A stretch of DNA of 64,000 nt from assembly GCF_025399795.1 (NCBI RefSeq), contig NZ_JAODTZ010000013.1, positions 1-64,000 of the forward strand, written 5' to 3'. Under the pieces are notes generated by a model. The model worked only from the letters and a program-made list of their open reading frames with translations. It ran no database searches and had not been told where the DNA came from. This document shows, one piece after another, positions 1-7,773 of the stretch (its first letter is position 1; each line of letters begins with the position of its first letter). The translations under genes were made by a program, and so were the position numbers. This stretch comes from Streptomyces rhizosphaerihabitans. Its GTDB lineage: Bacteria > Actinomycetota > Actinomycetes > Streptomycetales > Streptomycetaceae.

Positions 1-133
1 CGCTTTCCAGGTAATCCGCTTCCGCGTTTCCCTTTCCAGCGGCTCCGACTCTACCAGATCCTTTCGGGCCTGACTCCCAGTCAGCGGGGCTTGTCTTCTC
101 GGCTGTTGGGCCGTTCCGACGAGTGAGACATTA
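1..133 (-). other. rRNA operon leader (upstream of 16S rRNA), running off the left edge
   Basis: Read on the minus strand, this stretch contains the run of short purine-rich phrases (GGTAGAGTCGGAGCCG, GGAAAGGGAAACGCGG) that I recognise as the conserved 16S rRNA leader of Streptomyces rrn operons. The 16S gene itself would lie to the left of base 1 and is not in the window. No protein-coding signal is seen on either strand here. A possible extra promoter -10 (TAATGT on the minus strand, plus positions 128-133) lies just upstream of the leader. The identification is from remembered sequence and was not checked by alignment. Confidence 0.72.
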
Positions 134-307
134 GCGGATTCCTGGCTCCCGAGCTAATCGGGGTGGCGCCCTTTCGAACGCGGAATCCTCATTTCGCAAA
201 CACGCATGAAAACGAGCCGACGACGAGTCGTCGATCGTTGAATGGTGGTGCGGAATGGCTGTCCGGGGACCGACCGGAGTCGACGCTCACGTCGGACAAC
301 TCGGAGA

Positions 308-336
308 ACACTACGTAGAGGTAGGAGTCGTGTCAA
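308..336 (-). promoter_or_regulatory. Strong sigma-HrdB-type promoter reading left into the rRNA operon
   Basis: On the minus strand a perfect -35 TTGACA (plus 331-336) is followed after exactly 17 nt by a -10 TAGTGT (plus 308-313). This is the best consensus promoter in the window and suits an rRNA operon. It lies about 40 bp from the divergent trpS leader peptide, so the two transcription units share one control region. A 16-bp palindrome (CGACGAC-GA-GTCGTCG, 218-233) lies between this promoter and the rRNA leader; its role is unknown. Confidence 0.7.
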
Positions 337-376
337 CTCCGCTCCGGACGGGCCGCCCGAGGCGTACGGTGAGTCC

Positions 377-418
377 ATGACTACCCATACGTGCACCCAG
401 CTGTGGTGGGCCGCCTGA
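377..418 (+). CDS. Leader peptide with tandem Trp codons (trpS attenuator)
   Basis: A 13-codon reading frame, MTTHTCTQLWWAA, starts at ATG 377 behind a GGTGAG ribosome-binding site (368-373) and stops at TGA 416-418. The two adjacent TGG codons (404-409) are the sensing codons expected of ribosome-mediated attenuation. If charged tRNA-Trp is scarce, a ribosome stalls here and the downstream RNA folds differently. It precedes trpS by 115 nt and overlaps the first arm of the attenuator. A ribosome-mediated attenuator is published, as I recall, for the auxiliary trpRS1 of S. coelicolor, which this closely resembles. Confidence 0.88.
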   Translation: MTTHTCTQLWWAA

Positions 419-454
419 CGGCGGCCGTACACACGTATGTACCCAACGGCCGCC
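409..454 (+). promoter_or_regulatory. Attenuator: pause hairpin and antiterminator arms
   Basis: Segment 1 (GGCCGCC, 409-415) pairs with segment 2 (GGCGGCC, 420-426), forming a small hairpin over the leader stop codon. Segment 2 extended (GGCGGCCGT, 420-428) is instead complementary to segment 3 (ACGGCCGCC, 446-454), giving a 9-bp antiterminator. Segment 3 is also the left arm of the terminator that follows, so the two folds exclude each other. A ribosome stalled on the Trp codons would cover segment 1 and free segment 2 for the antiterminator. Confidence 0.82.
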
Positions 455-473
455 GCCCTCGGCGGCCGTTTTT
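445..473 (+). terminator. Attenuator terminator upstream of trpS
   Basis: A 10-bp perfect stem (AACGGCCGCC, 445-454, with GGCGGCCGTT, 461-470) closes a 6-nt loop and is followed by further T residues. This is an intrinsic terminator located between the leader peptide and trpS. Confidence 0.85.
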
Positions 474-533
474 GTGTCTCCCTCCTGGGGAGCCGGCCGG
501 TGGGCGCGGCGGCCTCGACCAGGAGGTGGAGAG

Positions 534-1541
534 ATGACGCGAATCTTCAGTGGGGTCAAGCCGACCGGGCATCTGACGCTGGGGAACTATCTGGGAGCCG
601 TACGCCGCTGGGCCGCCGTCGATCAGCACCGGGCCGAAGCCCTGTTCTGCATCGTCGATCTGCACGCGCTGACCGTGGACCACGATCCGGGGCGGGTCCG
701 CAGGCTCAGCAGGCAGGCGGCGACGCTGCTGCTGGCGTCGGGGCTCGATCCCGAGCTGTGCACCGTGTTCGTACAGAGTCATGTGGACGAACACGCTCGG
801 CTTTCCTATCTGCTGGAGTGCGTCGCGACCGACGGGGAGATGCGGCGGATGGTCCAGTACAAGGAGAAGGCCGCGTTGGAACGGAAGCGCGGTGGGAGCG
901 TGCGGCTGTCGTTGCTGACGTATCCCGTGCTGATGGCGGCCGACATCCTGGCGTACGGAAGCGACGAGGTGCCGGTCGGGGACGACCAGACGCAGCACGT
1001 CGAGTTGACCCGGGATCTGGCGGTGCGGTTCAACCAGCGGTACGGCCATACGTTCGTGGTGCCTCGCGCGACGCGTCCTGAGGTCGCGGCACGGGTCATG
1101 AATCTGCAGGAGCCGACGTCGAAGATGGGGAAGAGCGACGACGTAGGACCGGGCGTCGTCTATTTGCTCGACGAACCGGAAGCCGTGCGGAAGAAGATCA
1201 TGCGCGCGGTGACGGACAGCGGGCAGGACGTCGAGTACGACCCGGCGGAGCGGCCCGGGGTCTCGAATCTGCTGGAGATCCTCGCGGCGTGCGAGGGAGG
1301 AAACCCGGAAGCCCTGGCCGGTGCGTACGAGTCGTACGGCGCTTTGAAGAAGGACACCGCCGAGGCCGTGGTCGAAACCCTCAGGCCCGTACAGGAAAGG
1401 CACAAGCAGTTGTGTACGGATCCTGCGTATGTGGAGGGGGTGTTGCGGGACGGTGCGGAGAAGGCCAGACAGTTGGCGCGGCCCAGGGTGGACGCGGCCT
1501 ACGAGGCGATCGGTTTGCTGCCGCCCGCGGCTGCTGAGTGA
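534..1541 (+). CDS. trpS: Tryptophanyl-tRNA synthetase (auxiliary, attenuator-controlled type)
   Basis: This 335-aa protein charges tRNA-Trp with tryptophan. It is a class I synthetase: the HIGH-type motif is seen as TGHLTLGN (residues 11-18) and the KMSKS loop as KMGKS (197-201). The ATG at 534 is chosen because a perfect AGGAGGT lies at 521-527; upstream in-frame codons belong to the leader region. Transcription is preceded by a Trp-codon leader peptide and terminator, so expression should rise when charged tRNA-Trp falls. In S. coelicolor the attenuator-controlled copy is the indolmycin-resistant, auxiliary TrpRS1, and a second housekeeping trpS lies elsewhere. Whether this copy confers resistance cannot be read from sequence alone. 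It converges with proC; a repeat-derived hairpin separates them. Confidence 0.95.
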   Translation: MTRIFSGVKPTGHLTLGNYLGAVRRWAAVDQHRAEALFCIVDLHALTVDHDPGRVRRLSRQAATLLLASGLDPELCTVFVQSHVDEHARLSYLLECVATDGEMRRMVQYKEKAALERKRGGSVRLSLLTYPVLMAADILAYGSDEVPVGDDQTQHVELTRDLAVRFNQRYGHTFVVPRATRPEVAARVMNLQEPTSKMGKSDDVGPGVVYLLDEPEAVRKKIMRAVTDSGQDVEYDPAERPGVSNLLEILAACEGGNPEALAGAYESYGALKKDTAEAVVETLRPVQERHKQLCTDPAYVEGVLRDGAEKARQLARPRVDAAYEAIGLLPPAAAE

Positions 1542-1543
1542 CT

Positions 1544-1634
1544 CCGGGCTCCGGGCTCCGGGCTCCGGGCTCCGGGCTCCGGGCTCCGGGCTCCGGGCTC
1601 AGGACTCAGGACTCAGGACTCAGGACTCAGGACT
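1544..1634. repeat. Tandem heptamer array after the trpS stop codon
   Basis: Two nucleotides after the trpS stop, eight copies of CCGGGCT (1544-1599) run directly into five copies of the related CAGGACT (1600-1634). The second unit differs from the first at two positions, so one array probably arose from the other. The last unit forms part of the terminator hairpin that follows. Confidence 0.95.
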
Positions 1635-1656
1635 CAACCCCGAGGGTTGAGTCCTG
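1628..1656. terminator. Bidirectional hairpin between trpS and proC
   Basis: A perfect 13-bp stem (CAGGACTCAACCC, 1628-1640, with its complement at 1644-1656) closes a 3-nt loop. The left arm includes the last CAGGACT repeat, so earlier repeat units could substitute in the pairing. It lies between two convergent genes and probably stops transcription from both sides. Confidence 0.75.
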
Positions 1657-1778
1657 AGGGCTGACTGTCGGCCTCGGCGACGAGCCGCCCCCTGCATCGG
1701 CCGGCCCTCGGCGCCGGGGGCGCCTCGGCTCGGTCCAGGGGTGGGTCGGTGCCGAGGCCTGGTCGGGGCGGGAGCGGG

Positions 1779-2588
1779 TCAGTTGCTGCCGGAGGCGAGT
1801 TCGCGGCTGCGGTCGCGGGCTGCTTCCAGGGCGGCGATGAGTGCCGCGCGTACACCGTGGTTCTCGAGTTCGCGGATCGCGTTGATCGTGGTGCCCGCGG
1901 GAGACGTGACGTTCTCGCGGAGCTTCACAGGGTGCTCGCCGCTGTCGCGGAGCATCACGGCGGCGCCGATCGCGGACTGGACGATCAGATCGTGCGCCTT
2001 GTCGCGGGGCAGGCCGAGCAGGATGCCCGCGTCCGTCATGGCCTCGACCAGGTAGAAGAAGTACGCCGGTCCCGAACCGGAAAGAGCGGTGCAGGCGTCC
2101 TGCTGCGACTCGGGGACGAGGAGGGTCTTGCCGACGGCGCCGAAGACCTCCTCGGCGTACGCCACGTGCTCGGCGGTGGCATGGCTGCCGGCGGAGATGA
2201 CGGACATGGCCTCGTCGACGAGGGCCGGGGTGTTCGTCATGACGCGGACGACGGGAGTGCCGGCTGCCAGGCGCTCCTCGAAGAAGGAGGTCGGGATACC
2301 GGCCGCGCCGCTGATGATCAGGCGGTCGGCGGGGATGTGCGGGGCGAGTTCGTCGAGGAGGGAGCCCATGTCCTGGGGCTTGACGGTGAGAATCAGGGTG
2401 TCGGCGGTCTTCGCCGCTTCCGCGTTGCTGACCGGGGTGACGCCGTGGCGTTCCTGGAGTTCCCTGGCCCGCTCCGGTCGGCGGGCGGTGACCAGGAGAT
2501 CGGTGGGGGCCCAGCCGGCTCGGATCATTCCGCTGAGCAGGGCTTCGCCGATCTTGCCGGTGCCGAGGACTGCGACTTTCTGAGGCAT
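1779..2588 (-). CDS. proC: Pyrroline-5-carboxylate reductase
   Basis: This 269-aa enzyme performs the last step of proline synthesis, reducing 1-pyrroline-5-carboxylate with NAD(P)H in the cytoplasm. The N-terminal Rossmann motif VLGTGKIGEA (about residues 7-16) binds the cofactor. The family signature SGSGPAYFF near residues 170-178 lies in the C-terminal dimerisation domain. Length matches the family. The ATG at 2588 is preceded on the minus strand by GGAGGG about 12 nt away. It lies 150 bp downstream of the ABC exporter genes and could be read with them, but the gap makes its own promoter likely. Confidence 0.96.
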   Translation of the reverse strand: MPQKVAVLGTGKIGEALLSGMIRAGWAPTDLLVTARRPERARELQERHGVTPVSNAEAAKTADTLILTVKPQDMGSLLDELAPHIPADRLIISGAAGIPTSFFEERLAAGTPVVRVMTNTPALVDEAMSVISAGSHATAEHVAYAEEVFGAVGKTLLVPESQQDACTALSGSGPAYFFYLVEAMTDAGILLGLPRDKAHDLIVQSAIGAAVMLRDSGEHPVKLRENVTSPAGTTINAIRELENHGVRAALIAALEAARDRSRELASGSN

Positions 2589-2739
2589 GGTTACGGGTGC
2601 CCTCCGAGGGTTGAGTCGTCCGCGTTCATCCTCCCACCGGGGTCATGGGGACGGGTGGGATGTCCGGTGGGCGGACGGCAGGTCGCCCCGGTCCCGGCGG
2701 GCCGGGGCGGGCGGACCGGCCCGCCCCGTCGCCGCGACC

Positions 2740-3573
2740 CTACGGCGTCCTGCGTCGCAGGGTCGCCGCTCCGAGTCCGAGGACCAGCAGCGCGCTCCCG
2801 GCGACGATCAGCGCGTCGCGTACGAAGGTCGCGGTCATGTCGGTGTGCTTGAGGACCTCGTTCATGGCGTCGACCGCGTACGACATGGGGAGGACGTCGG
2901 AGATGGCCTCCAGGACGGGGTGCATGTCGGAGCGCGGGGTGAACAGTCCGCAGAGGAGCAGCTGCGGGAAGATCACCGCCGGCATGAACTGGACGGCCTG
3001 GAACTCGGATGCGGCGAACGCCGACACGAAGAGGCCGAGGGCCGTTCCGAGGAGGGCGTCGAGGAGGGCGACCAGGAGAAGGAGCCAGGGGGAGCCCGTG
3101 ACGTCCAGGCCGAGGAGCCAGACCGCGAGTCCGGTGGCCAGGGCCGACTGGATGATGGCGAGCGCGCCGAACGCGAGGGCGTAGCCGGCGATCAGGTCGC
3201 CCTTGCCCAGGGGCATGGCCAGGAGGCGTTCGAGGGTGCCGGAGGTGCGCTCGCGCAGGGTCGCGATCGAGGTCACCAGGAACATCGTGATCAGCGGGAA
3301 GATCCCGAGGAGGGACGCGCCGATGGAGTCGAAGGTGCGGGGGCTGCCGTCGAAGACATAGCGGAGCAGCACCAGCATCACGCAGGGGACGAGGATCATC
3401 AGCGCGATGGTCCGCGGGTCGTGCCGCAGCTGACGCAGGGCGCGGGCCGCGGTGGCCGTCGTGCGGGAGAAGTCGAGCGCGCTCGGGCGGGACGCCGGGG
3501 CCGCCTGCCCGGGGACTCCGGGGCTCACGGCTGCGGTGGGCGGAGTGGGGCTCGTGGGTGCGGTGGGACTCAT
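2740..3573 (-). CDS. ABC-2 type transporter permease
   Basis: This 277-aa integral membrane protein is the membrane half of an exporter. After a Pro/Thr/Ser-rich cytoplasmic N-terminus of about 40 residues it has roughly six hydrophobic segments, including the stretch beginning TIALMILVPCVMLVLLR and the last around IVAGSALLVLGLG. This is the architecture of ABC-2 (DrrB-like) permeases. Its ATG overlaps the stop of the ATPase gene (ATGA), so the two are translationally coupled and surely form one transporter. The substrate is unknown; relatives export drugs, lipids or antibiotics. Confidence 0.9.
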   Translation of the reverse strand: MSPTAPTSPTPPTAAVSPGVPGQAAPASRPSALDFSRTTATAARALRQLRHDPRTIALMILVPCVMLVLLRYVFDGSPRTFDSIGASLLGIFPLITMFLVTSIATLRERTSGTLERLLAMPLGKGDLIAGYALAFGALAIIQSALATGLAVWLLGLDVTGSPWLLLLVALLDALLGTALGLFVSAFAASEFQAVQFMPAVIFPQLLLCGLFTPRSDMHPVLEAISDVLPMSYAVDAMNEVLKHTDMTATFVRDALIVAGSALLVLGLGAATLRRRTP

Positions 3574-4520
3574 CGTGCGGTCTCCTCGCGGGGGTGGGCA
3601 CCGGCGGGACGGGGGTCGGTGCCGGTGGCCGGGGGCTCCGGGGACGGGACGGGGGAATCCGGGGCCGGGAGTTCGGGGGCCGCGGGGTTCCGCGGTGCGG
3701 TCGTGGTGGTCGTCGCGGGCCGGTGTGCGGCCTCGGCCGCCTCGTCCACGAGGTGCAGGAAGGCGGCTTCGACGGTGTCCGCGCCGGTCCGTTCGCGGAG
3801 GGCGTCGGGGGTGTCGTCGGCGAGGATCCCGCCCTCGCGCATCAGGAGGAGCCGGTGACAGCGCTCGGCCTCGTCCATGACGTGGGAGGAGATCAGGAGG
3901 GTCGTGCCGCGCTGCTCGGCGATGGCGTGGAAGAGGTTCCACAGGTCGCGGCGCAGGACCGGGTCGAGGCCCACGGTCGGTTCGTCGAGGACGAGGAGTT
4001 CCGGGGTTCCGAGGAGGGCGACGGCGAGGGAGACGCGGCTGCGCTGGCCGCCCGAGAGGTTGCCGGCGAGGGAGTCGGCGTGGGAGGCGAGGTCGACGTC
4101 GTCGATGACCCGGGTGACGTCGGCGTGGCGGCGCTCGGAGGCGGCCCGGCCCGGGTCGAGGATCGCGGCGAAGTAGCCGAGGTTCTGCCGGACGGTCAGG
4201 TCGTCGTAGACGGAGGGCGCCTGGGTGACGTAACCGATGCGGGAACGGAGTGCGGCGTCGCCGGCGGGGAGGCCGAGCACTTCGAGGGTGCCGCTGACTT
4301 TGGCCTGGGTACCGACGGTCGCGCGCATGAGGGTGGATTTTCCGCAGCCGGAAGGGCCGAGCAGACCGGTGATCTGGCCGCGCGGCACGGTGAAGTCCAG
4401 TCCGTGCAGGACGGAGCGGGTGCCGCGGACGACGGTGAGGCCTTCGGCGCGGACGGCGGGCGGGGAAAGGGGCACGGGTGATCCTGTGGGGTCGGGCGGA
4501 CGCGGACGAATAATCATCAC
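3570..4520 (-). CDS. ABC transporter ATP-binding protein (DrrA-like)
   Basis: This protein of about 316 aa powers the adjacent ABC-2 permease. All ATPase motifs are present in order: Walker A GPSGCGKST (about residues 55-63), Q-loop in YVTQAPSVYDD, signature NLSGGQRSR, Walker B LLVLDEPTVGLD and the switch His in LLISSHVMDEAE. A low-complexity Pro/Thr tail follows residue 270. Two starts are possible, GTG 4520 or ATG 4517. The predicted promoter places the transcript start at about 4521, so the mRNA is probably leaderless and begins at one of these codons. A palindrome over the promoter and start suggests control by a repressor encoded elsewhere. Confidence 0.93.
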   Translation of the reverse strand: MMIIRPRPPDPTGSPVPLSPPAVRAEGLTVVRGTRSVLHGLDFTVPRGQITGLLGPSGCGKSTLMRATVGTQAKVSGTLEVLGLPAGDAALRSRIGYVTQAPSVYDDLTVRQNLGYFAAILDPGRAASERRHADVTRVIDDVDLASHADSLAGNLSGGQRSRVSLAVALLGTPELLVLDEPTVGLDPVLRRDLWNLFHAIAEQRGTTLLISSHVMDEAERCHRLLLMREGGILADDTPDALRERTGADTVEAAFLHLVDEAAEAAHRPATTTTTAPRNPAAPELPAPDSPVPSPEPPATGTDPRPAGAHPREETAR

Positions 4521-4556
4521 TCGATGAATATTCCTCTAGTGAGGTGCGCCGGTCAA
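4508..4556 (-). promoter_or_regulatory. Promoter and palindromic operator of the ABC exporter operon
   Basis: On the minus strand -35 TTGACC (plus 4551-4556) and -10 GAATAT (4528-4533) are separated by 17 nt. An inverted repeat with half-sites GAATAATCATC (4508-4518) and GATGAATATTC (4523-4533), 10 of 11 positions matching, covers the -10 element, the likely transcript start and the start codon. It is strikingly AT-rich for this genome. A repressor bound here would block the promoter; the size and spacing suit a TetR- or MarR-like dimer. No regulator gene is adjacent. Confidence 0.65.
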
Positions 4557-4710
4557 GGGTCACGGCGTACCGGCCGGACGGCGGGAGCGCCGGGCGGCGC
4601 AGGCGCACGTCGGCGCAAACGGAACGGGATCGTCCGCGGTGCCGCCGAACCGCGCGCTCCCGCGTTCGCGTGACGGTGGCCCGGAGGAGCTGCGCAATCA
4701 ACTGGCTTAC

Positions 4711-4740
4711 CTGACAATGGATTTCACTGTGCGATACGGC
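4711..4740 (+). promoter_or_regulatory. Candidate promoter of the SulP gene
   Basis: CTGACA (4711-4716), an 18-nt spacer and TACGGC (4735-4740) give a plausible sigma-HrdB promoter about 85 bp upstream of the transporter start. The rest of the roughly 300-bp spacer between the divergent ABC operon and this gene shows only GC-rich sequence. Confidence 0.4.
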
Positions 4741-4825
4741 CCCATGCCGGGTCGCCAGGTCCGCCGTGCCCTCCCCCGGCACGGCACCCACGCATCTCCC
4801 GCTGTCGACCGGAGGTGCTGTCGTG

Positions 4826-6247
4826 ATGCGCAAAGCCGATCTGTTCGCGTCCCTCGTCGTCTTTCTGGTGGCGCTGCCCCTGTGTGTCGGGGTCGCCATA
4901 GCGTCCGGTGTGCCGGCCGAGCTGGGGCTGGTGACCGGAATCGTCGGCGGGCTGGTCGCCGGGATACTGCCCGGAAGCAGCCTGCAGGTGAGTGGGCCCG
5001 CGGCCGGGCTGACCGTGCTGGTGTACGAGGCTGTGCAGTCGTACGGGGTCCGGGCGCTGGGCGTGCTGGTGCTCGGGGCCGGGCTGGTGCAGCTCGGACT
5101 CGGGGTTCTCCGGCTCGGGCGGTGGTTCCGGGCCGTGTCCGTGGCCGTCGTGCAGGGGATGCTCGCCGGGATCGGGCTCGTGCTGATCGCGGGCCAGGTG
5201 TACGCCATGGGCGACGCCACCGCGCCTTCCGGTGGACTCGGGAAGATCGCCGGGCTCGTCCCGCTGGCCGGTGCCGCGGATCCGGTGGCGCTGGCGATCG
5301 GCGGCACCACCGTGGCCGTACTCCTGCTGTGGCCGCGTTGGCGACGGGGGGCGCGGGTGGTGCCGGCACCACTGCTGGCGGTGGCGCTCACCTCGGCCGT
5401 GACCGGGGCGTTCGATCTGGCGGTACGACGGGTCGAGGTGCGGGGGCTGTTCGACGCCGTGCGGCCGCCGTCCCTCGCAGACCTGGGCCGGCTCACGGAA
5501 GTGGGCGTGATCGGGACCGTCCTGGCGTTCGCGCTGATCGCTTCGGCGGAGTCGCTGTTCAGTGCGGCGGCGGTGGACCGGCTGCATCGGGGGCCGCGTA
5601 CCGACTACGACCTGGAGCTCATCGCGCAGGGCGCCGGGAACACCGTGTGCGGGATCCTCGGGGCACTGCCGATGACCGCCGTGATCGTGCGGAGTGCGGC
5701 GAACGTGCAGGCCGGGGCGCAGACCAAGGTGTCGCGGGTGCTGCACGGGGTGTGGCTGCTGCTCTTCACGGCCGTGGTGCCCGCGGTGCTCGGGTTGATT
5801 CCGGTGGCGGCGCTCGCCGGGCTGCTGGTGCACGCGGGGTGCAAGCTCGTGCCGGTGCGGGAGGTGCGGACGCTGTGGCGTGGGCATCGCGGTGAGGTGG
5901 TCGTACTGGCGGTGACCGCGGTGGCGATCGTGTTGGGGAACCTGTTCGAGGGGGTGCTGGTCGGGCTCGCGCTCGCCGTGGGCAAGACCGCCTGGGACAT
6001 CAGTCATGTGCACGTGGAGACCGAGGACCGGGGCGCCGCGGGACTGGTCGTACGGGTGCTCGGCAACGCCACGTTCCTCCGGCTGCCGAAGCTGCTGGAC
6101 GCCTTGGAGGCGTTGCCGCACGACCGTGACGTACGGCTGGAGCTGGGCGGGTTGCGGCACGTCGATCACGCGTGTGCGGCGGCCCTCGACGCATGGGCCG
6201 CCGGGCGGGATCACGAACGGATCGCCACCAGCAGTTCCACGACGTAG
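4826..6247 (+). CDS. SulP-family inorganic anion transporter with short STAS-like tail
   Basis: This membrane protein of about 473 aa should move an anion (sulfate, bicarbonate or similar) across the cytoplasmic membrane. It has around ten to twelve hydrophobic segments, with SulP-like phrases such as QVSGPAAGLTVLV and ADLFASLVVFLVALPL. The last 80 residues resemble a STAS domain (RLPKLLDALE, LRHVDHACAAALDAW), although the final helix is cut short. ATG 4826 is preferred because GGAGGT lies at 4811-4816; GTG 4823 is equally possible. The 3' end overlaps the convergent methyltransferase gene by 37 bp, which may explain the abrupt C-terminus. Substrate cannot be told from sequence. Confidence 0.88.
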   Translation: MRKADLFASLVVFLVALPLCVGVAIASGVPAELGLVTGIVGGLVAGILPGSSLQVSGPAAGLTVLVYEAVQSYGVRALGVLVLGAGLVQLGLGVLRLGRWFRAVSVAVVQGMLAGIGLVLIAGQVYAMGDATAPSGGLGKIAGLVPLAGAADPVALAIGGTTVAVLLLWPRWRRGARVVPAPLLAVALTSAVTGAFDLAVRRVEVRGLFDAVRPPSLADLGRLTEVGVIGTVLAFALIASAESLFSAAAVDRLHRGPRTDYDLELIAQGAGNTVCGILGALPMTAVIVRSAANVQAGAQTKVSRVLHGVWLLLFTAVVPAVLGLIPVAALAGLLVHAGCKLVPVREVRTLWRGHRGEVVVLAVTAVAIVLGNLFEGVLVGLALAVGKTAWDISHVHVETEDRGAAGLVVRVLGNATFLRLPKLLDALEALPHDRDVRLELGGLRHVDHACAAALDAWAAGRDHERIATSSSTT

Positions 6248-7005
6248 GTCTCCTCCACGAACCCGTCCGGGAACGCCTGGAGGAGGTGGTTCCGTTCCTC
6301 GGCGAAGAACGCTCCGGTGGTCTCCTCGCCGAGGACCAGGAACTGCGAGTGGCTGCCTGTGTTGGCGAGGCGGGTGTCGACCGGGATGCGCCGGCTCCAG
6401 CGGACCTGGCGGCGGTCGAAGGAGAGACTGCCGCTGGGGTCGGCGGAGCTGAACTGGGAGGCACGAGCGGCGGCGGCGCTCTTCTCGGCCTCCTGGTCCC
6501 AGCCGAGGAAGCGCGCGGCGCGCCGGGCTGCCGCTTCGATCCACGGGACGTCGAGCGCCTCCATGTTCCACCACAGGGCCAGCGCCCCGCCGGGACGCAG
6601 CACGCGCAGCGCCTCGGGCACCGAACGGCTCGGGTCGGTCCAGTGCCACGCCTGGGCGTAGGTGAGGAAGTCCGCGGAGGCCCCGGCGAGGGGCAGTGCG
6701 TCGCCGCTGCCCCGGACGATCGGGATGCGGGGATGGACGCGACGGAACTCGGCGGCCATGCCGGGGCCGGGTTCCACGGCGAGGACATCCGCGCCGCGGG
6801 CGTGCAGGAGTCCGGTCGAGATTCCGGTGCCCGCGCCCACGTCGACGACCCTGGCACCGGCCAGCGGGCGGGCGGCGAGGGCTTCGACGGCGTCGAAGAG
6901 GGCCGGCGGATACGACGGACGGTTCGCGGCGTACTGCGCCGCGGCCGAGTTGAAGGAGTGGGCCCGGGCGGCGTGCTGGGAGGCTGCGGCGGGGGAAGGA
7001 GGCAT
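6211..7005 (-). CDS. Class I SAM-dependent methyltransferase
   Basis: This 264-aa protein belongs to the UbiE/Methyltransf_11 type. Motif I is VVDVGAGTGIS (about residues 52-62), followed by the acidic residue of motif II in VLAVEPGPGMA and the motif IV region GASADFLTYAQAWHW. The WH pair after AQA is typical of a group that includes plant SABATH-unrelated, TMT1-like enzymes. The substrate is unknown. No clear ribosome-binding site precedes ATG 7005, so the start is less certain. It converges with and overlaps the SulP gene by 37 bp. Confidence 0.88.
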   Translation of the reverse strand: MPPSPAAASQHAARAHSFNSAAAQYAANRPSYPPALFDAVEALAARPLAGARVVDVGAGTGISTGLLHARGADVLAVEPGPGMAAEFRRVHPRIPIVRGSGDALPLAGASADFLTYAQAWHWTDPSRSVPEALRVLRPGGALALWWNMEALDVPWIEAAARRAARFLGWDQEAEKSAAAARASQFSSADPSGSLSFDRRQVRWSRRIPVDTRLANTGSHSQFLVLGEETTGAFFAEERNHLLQAFPDGFVEETYVVELLVAIRS

Positions 7006-7209
7006 GGGTTCATGATCGGGGGTGGTGCGGGTGCTGGGGTAGACCCTCTTGTCCCGTCTCCCCGTCCCCTCGTCTCCCCGTCTCCCCGGCCCCTCGTCCC
7101 CTCGTCCATCCCGGTTCTGGCACCGAGGGGTGTGCCCCCTGACCGAGCGTGTCCCTGACCGGGCGTGTCGCGTCGCGGGCTCATGCCCGGGTGCGGGACC
7201 CGGACGGGA

Positions 7210-7707
7210 TCAGGAGCGGCGTCGCTTCTTCGAGGGGTTGCCGGCGCGGCGCGCGGTTCGGCGGGTGTACTGCTCCTTCGCCGCCTCGTACTCCTCGCGG
7301 TGGAGCTTCTCGCCCGGCGCCTCGGTGAGGGAGCGGAAGCAGTAGGCGAGGAGGGAGCCGACGAAACCGATGGCGAGCAGGCCACGGAGGGATGCCTGGC
7401 GGTCGGGGTCCGGGCGCTTGGTGAAGGCGTCCGAGGTGTGGCGGAACGCGAGGGCGCTGCACACCGCGAACATCACCACGACCAGCACGGTCACGGGTGT
7501 CCCCACGTCCGCGATGGCCAGGCCCTGGTAGGCGAAGCGAAGCACGAAGCAGGCGGCCACCGCGGCGGCGAGGGAGCCGACGGCCACGGCGATACGGCGA
7601 CCGGTGTAGCCGCCGTCGTGTTCCACCCAGGTCGTCCCGAAGAAGCGCAGGGGCTCGGGCCGGGGCCCCGCGGGGGTGCCGGTTGCGGTGCTGGTCTCGT
7701 CGCTCAC
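7210..7707 (-). CDS. Small conserved membrane protein of unknown function
   Basis: This 165-aa protein has a hydrophilic N-terminus of about 38 residues, three hydrophobic segments (around IAVAVGSLAAAVAACFVLRF, TVLVVVMFAVCSALAF and GLLAIGFVGSLLAYCF) and a very basic C-terminal tail ending KKRRRS. I do not recognise the family. The downstream spacer (7021-7120) holds a pyrimidine-rich tract of imperfect CGTCTCCC repeats. It is transcribed in the same direction as the SH3-like gene upstream, 66 bp away. Confidence 0.75.
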   Translation of the reverse strand: MSDETSTATGTPAGPRPEPLRFFGTTWVEHDGGYTGRRIAVAVGSLAAAVAACFVLRFAYQGLAIADVGTPVTVLVVVMFAVCSALAFRHTSDAFTKRPDPDRQASLRGLLAIGFVGSLLAYCFRSLTEAPGEKLHREEYEAAKEQYTRRTARRAGNPSKKRRRS

Positions 7708-7773
7708 GCCACGATTATCGCTCCGGTCACGGCTCCGGCGTCCGCCGCGGGTGCCCTTGAGCCGGGGCGTCGG

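Noticed and set aside
1779..2852. Plus-strand frame opposite proC
   Set aside because: It is antisense to a clear enzyme gene; high GC makes such frames common.
2591..5496. Long minus-strand frames across the ABC, SulP and proC region
   Set aside because: They are Arg/Pro-rich shadows of genuine genes in another frame and lack family motifs, except where they coincide with the ABC permease.
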